A stretch of 64,000 bases of DNA from Bdellovibrio sp. BCCA (GTDB lineage: Bacteria; Bdellovibrionota; Bdellovibrionia; Bdellovibrionales; Bdellovibrionaceae), in contig NZ_JBBNAC010000001.1 in the NCBI RefSeq assembly GCF_037996825.1, positions 682,001-746,000 on the forward strand. The letters are read 5' to 3'. This document shows, in pieces, positions 34,514 to 42,338 of the stretch (within the stretch, counting starts at the first letter, position 1; each line of letters begins with the position of its first letter). Below the pieces are notes generated by a model that saw nothing but the letters and a program-made list of their open reading frames with translations, had not been told where the DNA came from and searched no databases. The position numbers and the translations under genes are program-made.

Positions 34514-34543
34514 AAAAAAGGCCGTGAAAAAACGGCCTTTTTT
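34514..34543 (+). terminator. Rho-independent terminator after dgcB
   Basis: Twelve-base arms AAAAAAGGCCGT / ACGGCCTTTTTT around a GAAAAA loop, ending in a T-run. Located 24 bases after the stop codon. Confidence 0.9.
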
Positions 34544-34679
34544 ATTTGTCTAAGGTTTTAGAATTAAGGTCTTTTTCTTAAGACAAATATTCCCGATCTC
34601 AATTTTAACTCGGTTTAAAAGCAAAAATGTCTCGGCCTTTTCTTTGAATATCCTCCCAGCAACCAAATGGAGGTGAATC

Positions 34680-35420
34680 ATGAATCAAACCGTTATCAAA
34701 TCAATCCTTGCTCTTTCCGCGCTTTACATGCTTTCTGGTTGCGCGGCCACACAAGTGGCCTTGTCAAAAAAGAACTTAGATGTTCAAACGAAAATGAGCG
34801 CAACGCTCTTTCTTGATCCGATCGATGAAGAAAAAAGAAAAACTATTTATGTTGTGGTGAAAAATACCTCTGATAAATCTGAGTTTCAAATCTCAGATGA
34901 AATGCGCAATGCTTTGCAGTCTAAAGGCTTTAAAGTGGTTTCAAAAATGAATCAAGCGGCTTTTGTTCTACAAGTAAACGTCTTGCAGGTAGGTAAAGCC
35001 GATCCTAACGCGGCCGAAGCAGCGATGTATAAAGGTTATGGCGCAGATGGTGTCGCTTTGGGTGCCGGAGCTGCCTACGTCGCTGGTGGAAGTGACAAAG
35101 CGATGGTCGGTGCCGGAATCTTAGGAGGTATTGCTTCTGTAGTCGCAGACTCACTTGTTAAAGACGTTCACTTTAGTGTCATTACAGATGTGCAAATCAA
35201 AGAACGTCTGTCAGGAAAAGGCAAGGCGCAGAACACAACACTGCACTACAATGAATCAGGTACTAGCGGTGGCACGTTTTCGAGTTATTCGGAAAAATCC
35301 GAGTGGAAGATTTATCAAACACGTATCTTGAGTTCGGCTAATAAAGTGAATCTAGAATTTGCGCAAGCGGCGCCGGAATTAAAACGAGCGTTGGTGCAAA
35401 GTATCTCTGGAATTTTCTAA
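34680..35420 (+). CDS. traT: TraT-family outer membrane lipoprotein
   Basis: 246 residues. Lipobox L-S-G-C followed by A gives an acylated lipoprotein. The body follows F-plasmid TraT closely: 'KKNLDVQTKMSATLFLDP', 'VVVKNTSDKSEF', 'VLQVGKADPNAAEA', a Gly/Ala-rich central segment ('GAGAAYVAGGSD'), 'DVHFSVITDVQIKERLSGKG' and 'YQTRILSSANKVNLEF'. On plasmids TraT blocks mating with cells that already hold the plasmid and gives serum resistance; here it is chromosomal with no conjugation genes nearby. In a predator it could shield the outer surface. Strong GGAGGTGA site upstream. Followed by a bidirectional terminator. Confidence 0.92.
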   Translation: MNQTVIKSILALSALYMLSGCAATQVALSKKNLDVQTKMSATLFLDPIDEEKRKTIYVVVKNTSDKSEFQISDEMRNALQSKGFKVVSKMNQAAFVLQVNVLQVGKADPNAAEAAMYKGYGADGVALGAGAAYVAGGSDKAMVGAGILGGIASVVADSLVKDVHFSVITDVQIKERLSGKGKAQNTTLHYNESGTSGGTFSSYSEKSEWKIYQTRILSSANKVNLEFAQAAPELKRALVQSISGIF

Positions 35421-35435
35421 GAAAAATTTCAACTC

Positions 35436-35461
35436 AAGCCCAAGAATTCAATCTTGGGCTT
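35436..35461. terminator. Bidirectional terminator between traT and the convergent gene
   Basis: Ten-base arms AAGCCCAAGA / TCTTGGGCTT around a six-base loop, with T-rich sequence on the plus side and reaching the stop codon of the minus-strand gene. Confidence 0.82.
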
Positions 35462-36247
35462 TTATTTTTCTTCAATGATAGAAATCAGACTCCAAGATAG
35501 AGGCACGCCAAAAGTAAACGCAGAAAGATCCTGACGTGTTGCAGGCTTTAATTGAATCACTGGTGTTGTATCCGTAAGGGATGTGACGAAGTTCACGCGC
35601 ACCAAAGAAAAACGACTTGGATTTTCTGGATCAATCACTCCTAAAAGTTTATTGTCGCGATCTGCGAAGACTTTCAAAACAAAATGATTTCCGCGCACGA
35701 GAGGGCGATCCATCAAATCATCAGGCAGCGGAATATTTCTTCCGGGTCTTCCTGGGCGCAGTCCTGGCTCTAGCGGTCTTGGGATTTCACGGAAGTTCAA
35801 CATCAGGATTTGCACAGCAGGGCTCCAGATGTCTTCCTCTTGAATTGTAACGCCGGAACCATAGCGACCTTTGATGGCGTAGTCTTGCTTAATCCCAAGC
35901 TTGCGATTCAGAGTTTTTAAAAATGTCACAAGATCCGGTTCAACCAGGCCTTGATTGATATCGATGTTCTTCGCACTAAGGTCGGCTCCCACCTCACGCA
36001 CCAACTCCACCAAATGCTCTTTGCTGTAGGGTTGTTGAAACGATTTAAGCTGCAACCAATTCACTGCACTCGTAGGACCGCACAATGAACTGTCAGATTT
36101 TCCCGGCGCCACACCTCGTTCAAAGAAAAGGCTGTCGTTTTGATTGAGCATCAAAGCGGGAAGGTCATTCTCTGCCGGAAGGATGATGGCAAAAGAAAGG
36201 ACTCCATATAATAAGACGGAAAAGAAAACGCCCCAGGTTTTTGTCAT
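35462..36247 (-). CDS. Exported cysteine-peptidase-like protein
   Basis: 261 residues with an N-terminal signal (W-G-V-F-F-S-V-L-L-Y-G-V-L-S-F-A). A C-G-P-T-S motif at about residue 56 ('SSLCGPTSAVNWLQLKS') is followed much later by 'RGNHFVLKVFADRD' and 'GVIDPENPSRF', giving a Cys-His-Asp order as in papain-like C39/C70-type peptidases. A Pro/Arg-rich insert ('PRPLEPGLRPGRPGRNIPLP') lies before the His. It would act in the periplasm or outside. This assignment is by motif order only; activity is not certain. Monocistronic. Confidence 0.6.
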   Translation of the reverse strand: MTKTWGVFFSVLLYGVLSFAIILPAENDLPALMLNQNDSLFFERGVAPGKSDSSLCGPTSAVNWLQLKSFQQPYSKEHLVELVREVGADLSAKNIDINQGLVEPDLVTFLKTLNRKLGIKQDYAIKGRYGSGVTIQEEDIWSPAVQILMLNFREIPRPLEPGLRPGRPGRNIPLPDDLMDRPLVRGNHFVLKVFADRDNKLLGVIDPENPSRFSLVRVNFVTSLTDTTPVIQLKPATRQDLSAFTFGVPLSWSLISIIEEK

Positions 36248-36574
36248 GCGGAGGTTTTAGCAGATTCCATATATAGACAAAATATTTGCGGGCCCTGCGC
36301 GTAATCTTTCTAGGCCCACAATGCTCCAGGACCTTCATCCAGGGCCATAAGAAATGCTAATACGTGTCATAACAAAATGCGTAATTCCTAAGATATTTCA
36401 TATATTTAGGGCCACTTTGACTATGCTTCCATCGGCATCATCGTTGCATTAATGAAACACTGTAGGCACCGCGGGTTTGGGGGCGAATTTACCGGGGGCT
36501 GAGGGGGGCGAAATGGCCTTTCTGGGAAAAAAATTCAGAACGTTAACCGAATTTAGACAGAAACGAGTCATATT
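36248..36574 (+). promoter_or_regulatory. 327-base leader/promoter region of the ECF sigma operon
   Basis: No gene is seen. It is divergent between a minus-strand exported protein and the sigma gene. The right half contains a G-rich tract (36473-36508) and, just before the start, GAAC-GTT and GAGTCATA blocks about 17 bases apart that loosely resemble an ECF autoregulatory promoter. No sigma-70 promoter of good quality was found. Confidence 0.4.
36473..36508 (+). other. G-quadruplex-capable G-tract
   Basis: Four G-runs: GGG, GGGGG, GGGGG and GGGGGG, with loops of 3, 10 and 4 bases, on the non-template strand 66-100 bases upstream of the sigma factor start. Such a spacing can fold as a quadruplex in DNA or in the leader RNA. 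Folding and effect are inference. Confidence 0.5.
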
Positions 36575-37195
36575 ATGGAGAGAGATCTAGTAGTGACGGA
36601 TCTTGAACTGGTTGAAAAAGTAAAGTCTGGTGACAGACGTTCTTTTTCCGAGCTCGTGAAACGACATCAAAGAAGTGTGCTGCGGTTGAGTTTGAGGTTT
36701 GTGAAGGACATGGACACAGCGGAGGATGTAACGCAAGAAGCGTTCATCAAAGCTTACGAGAAGCTGAACTCTTTTGAGGGCAGAGCTTCTTTCAAAAGCT
36801 GGTTGTTCCAAATTGCAGTGAATACTGCGAGGAACAAAATCCGCGAGTCAAAGCGTGACACCGTCGATATCGACGATGTGCAGTTAGCGGTGGATGCCGA
36901 AGCTGAGAACACATTAGTTCATACGGCGGTGGCAGATATCCTTCACAGCGAAGTGGAGAAATTGCCATTTAAACAAAAAACAGCGTTGGTACTTCGTGTT
37001 TACGAAGACCTCAGCTTTAACGAAATTGCCGATATCATGCAGTGTCCTTACGACACAGCGAAGGCGAACTACCGCCACGCTCTCATGAAGCTTCGTCAAA
37101 CTTTTGAGCAAAGTTCTGAGCTCAAAAACTGGACGGAGGAGGTTGGTGGTTTCTTTATGGAAGTAAACCAAAGATTTGCGGAAGCAGAGGGATAA
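36575..37195 (+). CDS. RNA polymerase sigma factor, ECF (RpoE-like)
   Basis: 206 residues with sigma region 2 ('LVEKVKSGDRRSFSELVKRH', 'DAEDVTQEAFIKAYEKL', 'FKSWLFQIAVNTARNKIRE') and region 4 ('LPFKQKTALVLRVYEDLSFNEIADIM', 'TAKANYRHALMKLR'), no region 1.1 or 3. This is a typical ECF sigma that redirects polymerase to envelope-stress promoters. A GTG at 36593, preceded by GGAGAGAG, gives a start (M-T-D-L-E-L-V) closer to the family norm than ATG 36575, which has no ribosome-binding site. I recall an RpoE-like sigma, Bd0743, next to dgcB in B. bacteriovorus; the position fits. Followed by a probable anti-sigma gene four bases after its stop. Confidence 0.9.
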   Translation: MERDLVVTDLELVEKVKSGDRRSFSELVKRHQRSVLRLSLRFVKDMDTAEDVTQEAFIKAYEKLNSFEGRASFKSWLFQIAVNTARNKIRESKRDTVDIDDVQLAVDAEAENTLVHTAVADILHSEVEKLPFKQKTALVLRVYEDLSFNEIADIMQCPYDTAKANYRHALMKLRQTFEQSSELKNWTEEVGGFFMEVNQRFAEAEG

Positions 37196-37199
37196 ATCA

Positions 37200-37679
37200 A
37201 TGGACCGTATCGAACCGATGGATCGTATGGATAAAGTGCGCAAAGGGCTGAAGGCCAGCGATGATCTTGAACTCCCGATGAGCGAAGATTTCTTCGATCG
37301 TCTGCACGACAAGATCATGGCCGAGGTTGAGCAAACCGAAATTGCTCCAGCTCCCATGCTTATGACCCCCAGAAATGTTTTGCGCGCTCACTGGCGAGGA
37401 TGGCTTTATCCGGCAGGCGGTGTAATGTCTTTGTTCTTGTTCTCGGCTTTATTGTTGAGTCAAGTGTCAAAAGTAAACCAATCTATGCAACGTGTGGGTT
37501 TATTGAGTGACGGTCACGAGCGTATCGTGGCGCAGGCACTTCTGTCCCCAGAGGACCTATCCCAGACTTTAATCAGCACGCAGAGCGAATCTGACTTTTT
37601 TATGGACGTAGCTAGCGAATCATTCGAAAATTTATCTGTAGCAAAATTCAATAAAATCATGGGTGAAAGCGGACGCTAA
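37200..37679 (+). CDS. Probable membrane anti-sigma factor
   Basis: 159 residues: an acidic/basic cytoplasmic part of about 75 residues, one membrane helix ('WLYPAGGVMSLFLFSALLL') and a periplasmic C-terminal part of about 60 residues. The topology and position, four bases after the ECF sigma stop codon, are those of an anti-sigma factor that holds the sigma factor at the membrane until a periplasmic signal destroys it. The zinc-binding H-x3-C-x2-C of many anti-sigmas is absent. Start at ATG 37200 after AGAGGGAT. Confidence 0.7.
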   Translation: MDRIEPMDRMDKVRKGLKASDDLELPMSEDFFDRLHDKIMAEVEQTEIAPAPMLMTPRNVLRAHWRGWLYPAGGVMSLFLFSALLLSQVSKVNQSMQRVGLLSDGHERIVAQALLSPEDLSQTLISTQSESDFFMDVASESFENLSVAKFNKIMGESGR

Positions 37680-37702
37680 TCACCCTTTTCGGGTGAGTTG
37701 AC

Positions 37703-38185
37703 GTGCGCGGAATATTTTTAAGTTTTATTTTAATCGTCCTTTCGGGGACGTTCTCTTTCGTGGCTTCCGCTGCGGAAAAACGCAATCAGTTGGAAGAACT
37801 TCTTATTTGGAAAATGAGTGATGAGTTAAAGCTCTCACCTGTGGAAGAAAAGAAGTTCACCGACATCGTGCAAGGTCTGAACAAAAAAAAGTCGGAACTG
37901 AATCAATCCCTTCAGGCGTCCATTGAGAAAATGAGCAAAGCTGACACGGCCAAAGCTAAAGAAGAAGAGTTGGGTCACTACCGTAAAGCTTTGCAAAACT
38001 ATGGACGCTTGAGTGAAGAAGAGTTTGATAAGTTGAAACCGCTCTTGGGTGCACAGCGCATGGTGCAGTATCTACAGATCAAGCAAGATCTCACGAACAG
38101 AATCAAAACGATGCTTGCGAATCCTGAAACGCAAAAAGGGCCTAAGCCCTCTTTACCACAACCGAAGTTGATTGAAGAAAAATAG
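37703..38185 (+). CDS. Periplasmic CpxP/Spy-like helical protein
   Basis: 160 residues with a Sec signal (cleavage near V-A-S-A-A). The mature part is all-helical and charged: 'LEELLIWKMSDELKLSPVEEKKF', 'LNKKKSELNQSLQ', 'HYRKALQNYGRLSEEEFDKL', the pattern of CpxP/Spy/ZraP-type proteins that bind unfolded proteins or metals in the periplasm. It begins with GTG after GGTGAG, 24 bases after the anti-sigma gene. As the third gene of the sigma/anti-sigma operon it is the best candidate for the periplasmic sensor or chaperone of the pathway, comparable with CnrX or CpxP. Confidence 0.65.
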   Translation: MRGIFLSFILIVLSGTFSFVASAAEKRNQLEELLIWKMSDELKLSPVEEKKFTDIVQGLNKKKSELNQSLQASIEKMSKADTAKAKEEELGHYRKALQNYGRLSEEEFDKLKPLLGAQRMVQYLQIKQDLTNRIKTMLANPETQKGPKPSLPQPKLIEEK

Positions 38186-38201
38186 TTTTATTAGCGCGGG
38201 C

Positions 38202-38717
38202 TTATTTCTGAGCCACTTTCTTGAGAGTATCCAAGGTTCGAGTCGTGATTGATTTTCCGAATGTCTTTTCGAGCAAAACCATGAAGGCCGGACCCTTCGG
38301 ATGCGGAAGATAAGCCGAGCAGACCATCGAGTCTTCAACTTTAAGAATCACGGCGCCATCTTTTTTGATAGGAAGATTTGGTTTCACAGTGGGACTGTCT
38401 TTTAGAAAAGTCACCACGCGCTTTGCTTTTGCATCTAGTTTTTCTGCTCGGAAGGGATCTGAATCCAACCAATCGCGCAGATCGTCTTGCGCTCTTACAA
38501 TTGTTGGGAAGGAGCGCTTTGAATATTTCTTGAGCCCCTCTTCGATTTGCTTTTCTAAAACTTTTTGAGATGTTTTCTTGGCATCAAAGACGACGTTTCC
38601 ACTTGAAAGCACCGTCACGACATTGGTGAAACCCATCTTTTCAAAACTCTGCTTCACTTCGGGCATCTTGGCATTGAGGGGGCTGACACCGCGAAGAAAA
38701 GCGATATATCTGGGCAT
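38202..38717 (-). CDS. DUF1697-family protein
   Basis: 171 residues matching DUF1697: 'RYIAFLRGVSPLNAKMPEVKQSFEKMGF', 'VVTVLSSGNVVFDA' and 'FMVLLEKTFGKSITTRTLDTLKKV' are its conserved blocks in the right order. Function of the family is unknown; it is cytoplasmic. Single gene, convergent with the CpxP-like gene. Confidence 0.82.
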   Translation of the reverse strand: MPRYIAFLRGVSPLNAKMPEVKQSFEKMGFTNVVTVLSSGNVVFDAKKTSQKVLEKQIEEGLKKYSKRSFPTIVRAQDDLRDWLDSDPFRAEKLDAKAKRVVTFLKDSPTVKPNLPIKKDGAVILKVEDSMVCSAYLPHPKGPAFMVLLEKTFGKSITTRTLDTLKKVAQK

Positions 38718-38744
38718 TGTTTCATCGTCTCCTAATTCCGAGGC

Positions 38745-39473
38745 TTATTTTTTTGTGATACCGGTTCCAACCATAATCAGGTCAGCGGATTTTTTGGCAA
38801 GCGCAACGATTTGATCTTTGTAAAGACTTGCTAATTTATCTGGCGCCATCTTCGCGGCTTCTGCGCAGGTTTTTCCTGTTTTAACGGCAACAAGTTGCGG
38901 AGTGACCGTGGCTTGGGCTTCAATTTTTTTTGTTTGTACGTTCCATAGTTCAGCGCCAATCAGGAAGTATGCTTCAAGATCGCCTTTGCTGCCGACGGGA
39001 GCCTGGCATAAAAATCCGTAACCGGCTTTATGCACGGGAAAGTTTTCATTGAGTGTTGGATGCACAACAAAAACATACTTGGCCCCTTGTTTGGCCGCTT
39101 CATCAAGAACGTACTGTTGAATGCCTTGGTAGCGATTTCCCAAGTAGATGTTTTTAAGGCTCATCGCTTCTTTTTTACCTTGATTGATTTTTTGTTCATC
39201 AAGGTTCACGTTCAAAGAAGTTTTATTCTGGCTTTTTAGTTCCGCACGAATCTCATCAACGATAATTTTGTTCAAAGACCAGGCCGCTGTGTTTGCAGCG
39301 TACTCCTTGTTTGAAAAAGTAGTGGTCCCCGTGTATTTCACGACGGCTTGATTATCTAGAACAGAAACAACGCCGACGTCGTTAAGCTGTTGCAGTTTGT
39401 TTTGTTCGATAGGTTTTGTTGCGCAACTGATAAGTAGAGATGGAAGAAGGAAGAGAGAAATGTTCTTAATCAT
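38745..39473 (-). CDS. Lipoprotein of unknown function
   Basis: 242 residues with a lipobox L-L-I-S-C followed by A. The body has strands and helices such as 'VGVVSVLDNQAVVKYTG', 'AWSLNKIIVDEIRAELKSQNK', 'YVLDEAAKQGAKYVFVVHPT', which recall the lipoprotein-associated nucleotide-like or GNA1162-like stress proteins, but I cannot name a family. Start at ATG 39473, preceded by GAGGAG. Located after another secreted protein in the same direction. Confidence 0.7.
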   Translation of the reverse strand: MIKNISLFLLPSLLISCATKPIEQNKLQQLNDVGVVSVLDNQAVVKYTGTTTFSNKEYAANTAAWSLNKIIVDEIRAELKSQNKTSLNVNLDEQKINQGKKEAMSLKNIYLGNRYQGIQQYVLDEAAKQGAKYVFVVHPTLNENFPVHKAGYGFLCQAPVGSKGDLEAYFLIGAELWNVQTKKIEAQATVTPQLVAVKTGKTCAEAAKMAPDKLASLYKDQIVALAKKSADLIMVGTGITKK

Positions 39474-39526
39474 GATGAACTCCTCGAAAGAGGATACGAA
39501 TTTTTGATTAAGATGTCTAGAAGCTT

Positions 39527-39554
39527 GGACCAAGCCGTCTCTTCGACTTGGTCC
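39527..39554 (-). terminator. Hairpin after the secreted protein gene
   Basis: Eight-base arms GGACCAAG / CTTGGTCC with a 12-base loop, directly downstream of the minus-strand gene that ends at 39567. No T-run follows, so it may be an attenuator or mRNA 3' stabiliser rather than a complete terminator. Confidence 0.4.
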
Positions 39555-39566
39555 TTAGATTCCTAA

Positions 39567-40115
39567 TTAACATTCACCGCTTTGTGAAAGATAGATTTGG
39601 TAAACTGTGCCGGTTGTCGTGTCGATAACTAGCAAAGTCGCGAACGTAACGCCACAATATCCAGGACCGTTTCCTGTGTAACCAAACTGCGCGCGGGCTT
39701 TGGCAAGAACGCGGATAACTCCGGGCCATTCCTTTTTCACCTTTTGAATTTGCGCTTTGATTTTTGTGGCTTCAGGATCTGCTTCGTCGTAATTTTCAAG
39801 GCTTTCTTCGGATTGGGAAATCATGAACTCTGACATGGCATTCGCGGAATCCGCAGATGTTGTACCCATGTCTACTTCATCACCCCAAGCGATGTCTTGA
39901 ACTTCTTTGTGCACAAGCTTCGATACTTCACCGTATTCATGCATAGAAAAGTTTTGCAAAATTTCTTCCGTTGTTTTTCCACCGACATGAAATACATCAT
40001 AGCCATAAGCAAGATCACCAAGCTTAGCGACTTGGGTTTCGATCTCAGATGTTTTAGCGAAAGTGTTTAAAGAAAAAGTCAAAAGTAAGGCGCTGAACAA
40101 AGATACAGTCTTCAT
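39567..40115 (-). CDS. Secreted protein of unknown function
   Basis: 182 residues with a Sec signal (L-F-S-A-L-L-L-T-F-S-L-N-T-F-A). The mature part is acidic in the middle ('SQSEESLENYDEADPEATK') and ends in a beta-rich segment with two cysteines ('GNGPGYCGVTFATLLVID' and the final 'SQSGEC'), a plausible disulphide. GGAGAG precedes the ATG. No family recognised. Confidence 0.7.
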   Translation of the reverse strand: MKTVSLFSALLLTFSLNTFAKTSEIETQVAKLGDLAYGYDVFHVGGKTTEEILQNFSMHEYGEVSKLVHKEVQDIAWGDEVDMGTTSADSANAMSEFMISQSEESLENYDEADPEATKIKAQIQKVKKEWPGVIRVLAKARAQFGYTGNGPGYCGVTFATLLVIDTTTGTVYQIYLSQSGEC

Positions 40116-40189
40116 GGGTTCTCTCCGTTTTGAATGGGCCCTTTATAGGAAGCCCTCTTAAAAAAGAGAAGTGCGCTTCTGGTTACTTA

Positions 40190-41272
40190 TTATTCTTTTT
40201 TTGCATGGGTGTTTAAAGAGACAATTAAGTCTTTCAAGCCCTGAGAAGGGTCTTTCGCCTTTTCCAAGGTTTTGCATTGCTCAATAAAGCGGGAATAGTC
40301 TTTTCCCAAGAGCTCATAAAGACGTTCAAAGTCCCCAAGATCTTGCATATAGGTTTTATAAAGAAGCAGGCGGGCGTTGTTGAGCTTGGATTCAGGAAAC
40401 TTCTTGTAACTGTCCGTCTTAAGCTGTGGCTGAAGTTCCTTTGTAAACTTTTCCTGAATCAGATGAATGCGCTCTTGGCGTTTGGATTCAGACCTTTCGT
40501 TCGCAGGAAGATCTTTGTACCATTTTTCTAAATCCTTCAGCTCGCCCGAAATAAACTGCGAAAAAAGTTTGTTATCCGCGTTTTCATTCTGAATCTGCTT
40601 CAAAGTGGGTGAGTCCGCGCCTTCTTTTTTATGGTAGAACTGTTCAGCGCCTTTGTTTCCTAAAAACGTAGCCAGGCGTTCATTAAAGTCCGCCGAGTTT
40701 TTAATATACAAAGTCGCATGCACCGTTTCGTGGATGATCGTATTCACAAGATCGTAGTCATCGTAACGAAGCATCGAACTTAAGATTGGATCGTTAAACC
40801 AACCCAAGGTGCTGTAAGCGGAAACGCCGCGCATGTAAGTGTCGAGATCTTCTTGTTGCAGTTCTTTTTCTTCTTCAAGAGCATCGGGCTCGTTGAAGTA
40901 TCCTTTGTAGGGCATTTTTCCCATAAAAGGATAAGACCATTGATAGTGTTTAAGTTCCCAACGATAAGCTGCACTCACAACGTAAGTGACGTAGGGTCTT
41001 CCCAATTCAACATACGACGTGTAGTTTTTTGTGGATTTAAGATGCAGTTCTTTTTCTGCGAACTCGCGCGCTTCTTGCGCCAGACGCAGTTTTTGTTTTT
41101 TAGATTCATCAAGGTTTGGATCTTGAAGAGCTTCCTCAATAGGCACGCGACTGCCCAGCAGTTTCATTTGTCCATAACCGGACTTCATCAAATAACCCAT
41201 TTGGCATCCGCATAAAAGCGAAAGACCCAAAGGAAAGATCGCTATTTTAAGAAAACGTTTTATAAGACCCAA
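40190..41272 (-). CDS. Predicted zinc aminopeptidase lipoprotein (PF10023-like)
   Basis: 360 residues. Lipobox L-C-G-C followed by Q. The zinc motif H-E-T-V-H is near residue 180 ('NTIIHETVHATLY') with the third ligand in 'FNERLATFLG' about 19 residues later, and 'AYSTLGWFNDPILSSML' before it, all typical of the PF10023 group of predicted aminopeptidases. It would be anchored to a membrane facing the periplasm. Its start overlaps the end of the beta-barrel gene by 13 bases, so the two are co-expressed. Confidence 0.85.
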   Translation of the reverse strand: MGLIKRFLKIAIFPLGLSLLCGCQMGYLMKSGYGQMKLLGSRVPIEEALQDPNLDESKKQKLRLAQEAREFAEKELHLKSTKNYTSYVELGRPYVTYVVSAAYRWELKHYQWSYPFMGKMPYKGYFNEPDALEEEKELQQEDLDTYMRGVSAYSTLGWFNDPILSSMLRYDDYDLVNTIIHETVHATLYIKNSADFNERLATFLGNKGAEQFYHKKEGADSPTLKQIQNENADNKLFSQFISGELKDLEKWYKDLPANERSESKRQERIHLIQEKFTKELQPQLKTDSYKKFPESKLNNARLLLYKTYMQDLGDFERLYELLGKDYSRFIEQCKTLEKAKDPSQGLKDLIVSLNTHAKKE

Positions 41273-41832
41273 GTGATTCCGGCACGAATAGAAGAGTCAT
41301 CCGTTTGCATTCCTCCGCCGATCGGAGTTTTCCAAACGTCATAACTTAGTTTAATACCAAATGTTTCTGTGAGTTGAATTTTTAAGCCCGCCCCATAACT
41401 CGGAACCGTCGCTGTTTCCGGTTGAAGTTTGAAAGTATTTTGTCCTTCGATTTTAACTTCTTGATAGCGGCTGATTTGCGCTCCGCCGCCTTTGATGTAG
41501 GGTTGGAATAAAGCTTTTTTATCCGCAAATACCAAAATCAAATCCGCACCCATGATTTGGGACTTTTGAGTTGTCGTACGTTGGGCATCCGAAGGGCTTG
41601 CTTTTTCTTCACGAACACCGCGAGCATCCGTGTAACTCAGTTCGAGAGCCAAGCGTTCTAAGAAATAAAGGGATAACGATCCCGTGATGGATTCTGAATC
41701 GAATTTATTGTTTTCATCAAAGGTCGTTGTTTTTCGTCCGTAAGAAAGCCCGAGTTCGGTGTACATAGCTTGTGCGGAAAGAGACGTCGAAACTAAAACG
41801 GCCAAAACTAAAACAGAAAATATCTTTTTCAT
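41260..41832 (-). CDS. Small outer membrane beta-barrel protein
   Basis: 190 residues with a Sec signal (cleavage near S-A-Q-A). Alternating aromatic/hydrophobic strands ('YTELGLSYGRKTTTF', 'SLSLYFLERLALELSYTD', 'ADLILVFADK', 'AGLKIQLTETFGIKLSYDVWK') and a C-terminal strand ending W-V-L are those of an eight-stranded OmpW/OmpA-type barrel. Overlaps the metallopeptidase gene by 13 bases. Confidence 0.78.
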   Translation of the reverse strand: MKKIFSVLVLAVLVSTSLSAQAMYTELGLSYGRKTTTFDENNKFDSESITGSLSLYFLERLALELSYTDARGVREEKASPSDAQRTTTQKSQIMGADLILVFADKKALFQPYIKGGGAQISRYQEVKIEGQNTFKLQPETATVPSYGAGLKIQLTETFGIKLSYDVWKTPIGGGMQTDDSSIRAGITWVL

Positions 41833-41906
41833 ATTCTTTCATTCTAGCAAGGGTCCTTGGCGAGTGACATGAATTCCGGCACCGTCTGGACTAAAGGAGC
41901 TAGACC

Positions 41907-42338
41907 ATGTATAACCAAGGTATGGCTGACAAAGTTTTAAAATGCGGGCTTCCCGATGATGAGAATGAACTAAAAAAAATCCTGACGCCAGAGCAGTACA
42001 GAATCATGGTGGAAAACGGCACGGAAAGGCCTTTTCAAAATGCCTATTGGAATCACCATGAAGCAGGTATTTATGTGGATGCTATCTCTGGAGTGCCTCT
42101 ATTTTCGAGTGAAGATAAATTTGATTCAGGGTCGGGGTGGCCCAGTTTTACAAAACCTATTTCGCCCGACGCGGTGGTGGAGCTTCCGGATCACTCGCAT
42201 GGTATGACTCGGATCGAAGTGCGTGCGAAGAATTCAAACTCTCACTTGGGACATATGTTTGATGATGGACCGGCGCCGACCGGACTTCGTTATTGTATCA
42301 ACTCAGCGTCGCTGAAGTTTATTCCAAAAAAGTCTTAG
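41907..42338 (+). CDS. msrB: Methionine-R-sulfoxide reductase B, cysteine-poor variant
   Basis: 143 residues of the MsrB fold with the active site R-Y-C-I-N-S-A-S-L near residue 130 and the core '[12 protein letters not shown]', 'GSGWPSF', 'GMTRIEVR', '[16 protein letters not shown]'. The two structural C-x2-C zinc pairs are lost (Y-V-D-A-I-S-G and R-A-K-N-S-N-S), and the usual recycling Cys in D-S-G-C-G-W is Ser. The only other Cys is near residue 13 (L-K-C-G-L). It reduces R-sulfoxides of methionine in proteins; with these changes it must either use Cys13 or a thiol reductant directly. GGAG lies seven bases before the ATG. Confidence 0.9.
   Translation: MYNQGMADKVLKCGLPDDENELKKILTPEQYRIMVENGTERPFQNAYWNHHEAGIYVDAISGVPLFSSEDKFDSGSGWPSFTKPISPDAVVELPDHSHGMTRIEVRAKNSNSHLGHMFDDGPAPTGLRYCINSASLKFIPKKS

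Noticed and set aside
34544-34679. FliA-type promoter or small RNA upstream of traT
   Set aside because: No good TAAA-N15-GCCGATAA match and no independent hairpin-terminated unit.
36248-36472. Small RNA or riboswitch in the sigma leader
   Set aside because: No convincing sigma-70 promoter plus terminator pair and no known riboswitch core.
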